Positions 6,026 through 6,076 of a stretch of 6,076 nucleotides of DNA are shown here, in pieces. Origin of the DNA: Marinosulfonomonas sp. PRT-SC04 (lineage in GTDB: Bacteria; Pseudomonadota; Alphaproteobacteria; Rhodobacterales; Rhodobacteraceae); assembly GCA_001321835.1 (NCBI GenBank), contig JPUR01000363.1, positions 1 to 6,076 on the forward strand, written 5' to 3'. The notes below the pieces were generated by a model that was not told the origin of the DNA, did not search any database, and was given only the letters and a program-made list of their open reading frames with translations. How positions within the stretch are numbered: position 1 is the stretch's first letter; each line of letters begins with the position of its first letter. The position numbers and the translations under genes were made by a program.

Positions 6026-6076
6026 GGAACCTCTGAACAACGCCCAGATTTCTGTGCTATAATTCTGGCAGTAATT
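6026..6076 (+). mobile_element. Probable left end of an IS element (IS5-like terminal repeat)
   Basis: Immediately after the nadK stop the sequence reads GGAACCTCTGAACAACG (with a further G shared with the stop region). It resembles the terminal inverted repeats I associate with IS5-family elements, whose ends often read TTGTTCAGAGGTTCC on the other strand. It is followed by a typical subterminal promoter. The transposase gene would lie beyond the window, and the matching right-hand repeat is not in view; I found no second copy of the motif in these 6076 bases. The assignment rests on pattern memory only. Confidence 0.45.
6034..6063 (+). promoter_or_regulatory. Candidate promoter inside the IS-like end
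   Basis: TATAAT at 6058-6063 is a perfect -10 box. TGAACA at 6034-6039 matches TTGACA at four of six positions with an 18-base spacer. It points rightward, as expected for a transposase promoter placed just inside an IS left end. Confidence 0.4.

Overview
The window looks like a chromosomal stretch from an alphaproteobacterium of the Roseobacter/Rhodobacteraceae group. The basis is the close resemblance, judged from memory of family sequences, of the LepA, GlyA and NAD kinase proteins to those of that group, plus a DUF817 protein and a 59-residue two-helix membrane protein of a kind common there. GC content is moderate. The decaying genes and an insertion-sequence-like right edge suggest an IS-rich, reductively evolving genome. 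An Octadecabacter-like organism would fit, but that is a guess.

Layout. Bases 1-49 do not match LepA and are unexplained. Bases 50-1504 (+) encode the C-terminal four fifths of elongation factor 4 (lepA). Bases 1505-2388 hold no intact gene. I read this stretch as a graveyard of sugar-utilisation genes: a broken sugar ABC-transporter ATPase (-), a broken xylose isomerase (xylA, +) and a broken Gfo/Idh/MocA-type oxidoreductase (-). Each is recognisable only as short in-order motif blocks separated by frameshifts, stops and deletions. Bases 2389-2568 (+) encode the small membrane protein. Convergent with it lie minus-strand genes: a YbfF/ABHD11-like alpha/beta hydrolase (2583-3341), a truncated DUF817 membrane protein (3403-3684) and serine hydroxymethyltransferase glyA (3764-5068). 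A strong hairpin terminator follows glyA. Divergent from glyA is nadK (5258-6025, +), the NAD kinase. Directly after its stop the sequence resembles the terminal inverted repeat of an IS5-like element and carries a perfect TATAAT box.

How the genes relate. The intact genes are unlinked housekeeping functions: translation (lepA), one-carbon and glycine metabolism (glyA), NADP supply (nadK), and a hydrolase of unknown substrate. They do not form one pathway. The most informative content is the decayed block, which suggests the lineage once carried pentose (xylose-type) uptake and catabolism here and lost it. I see no sign of a new defence, mobile or regulatory system. No tRNA, rRNA, CRISPR or riboswitch was recognised.
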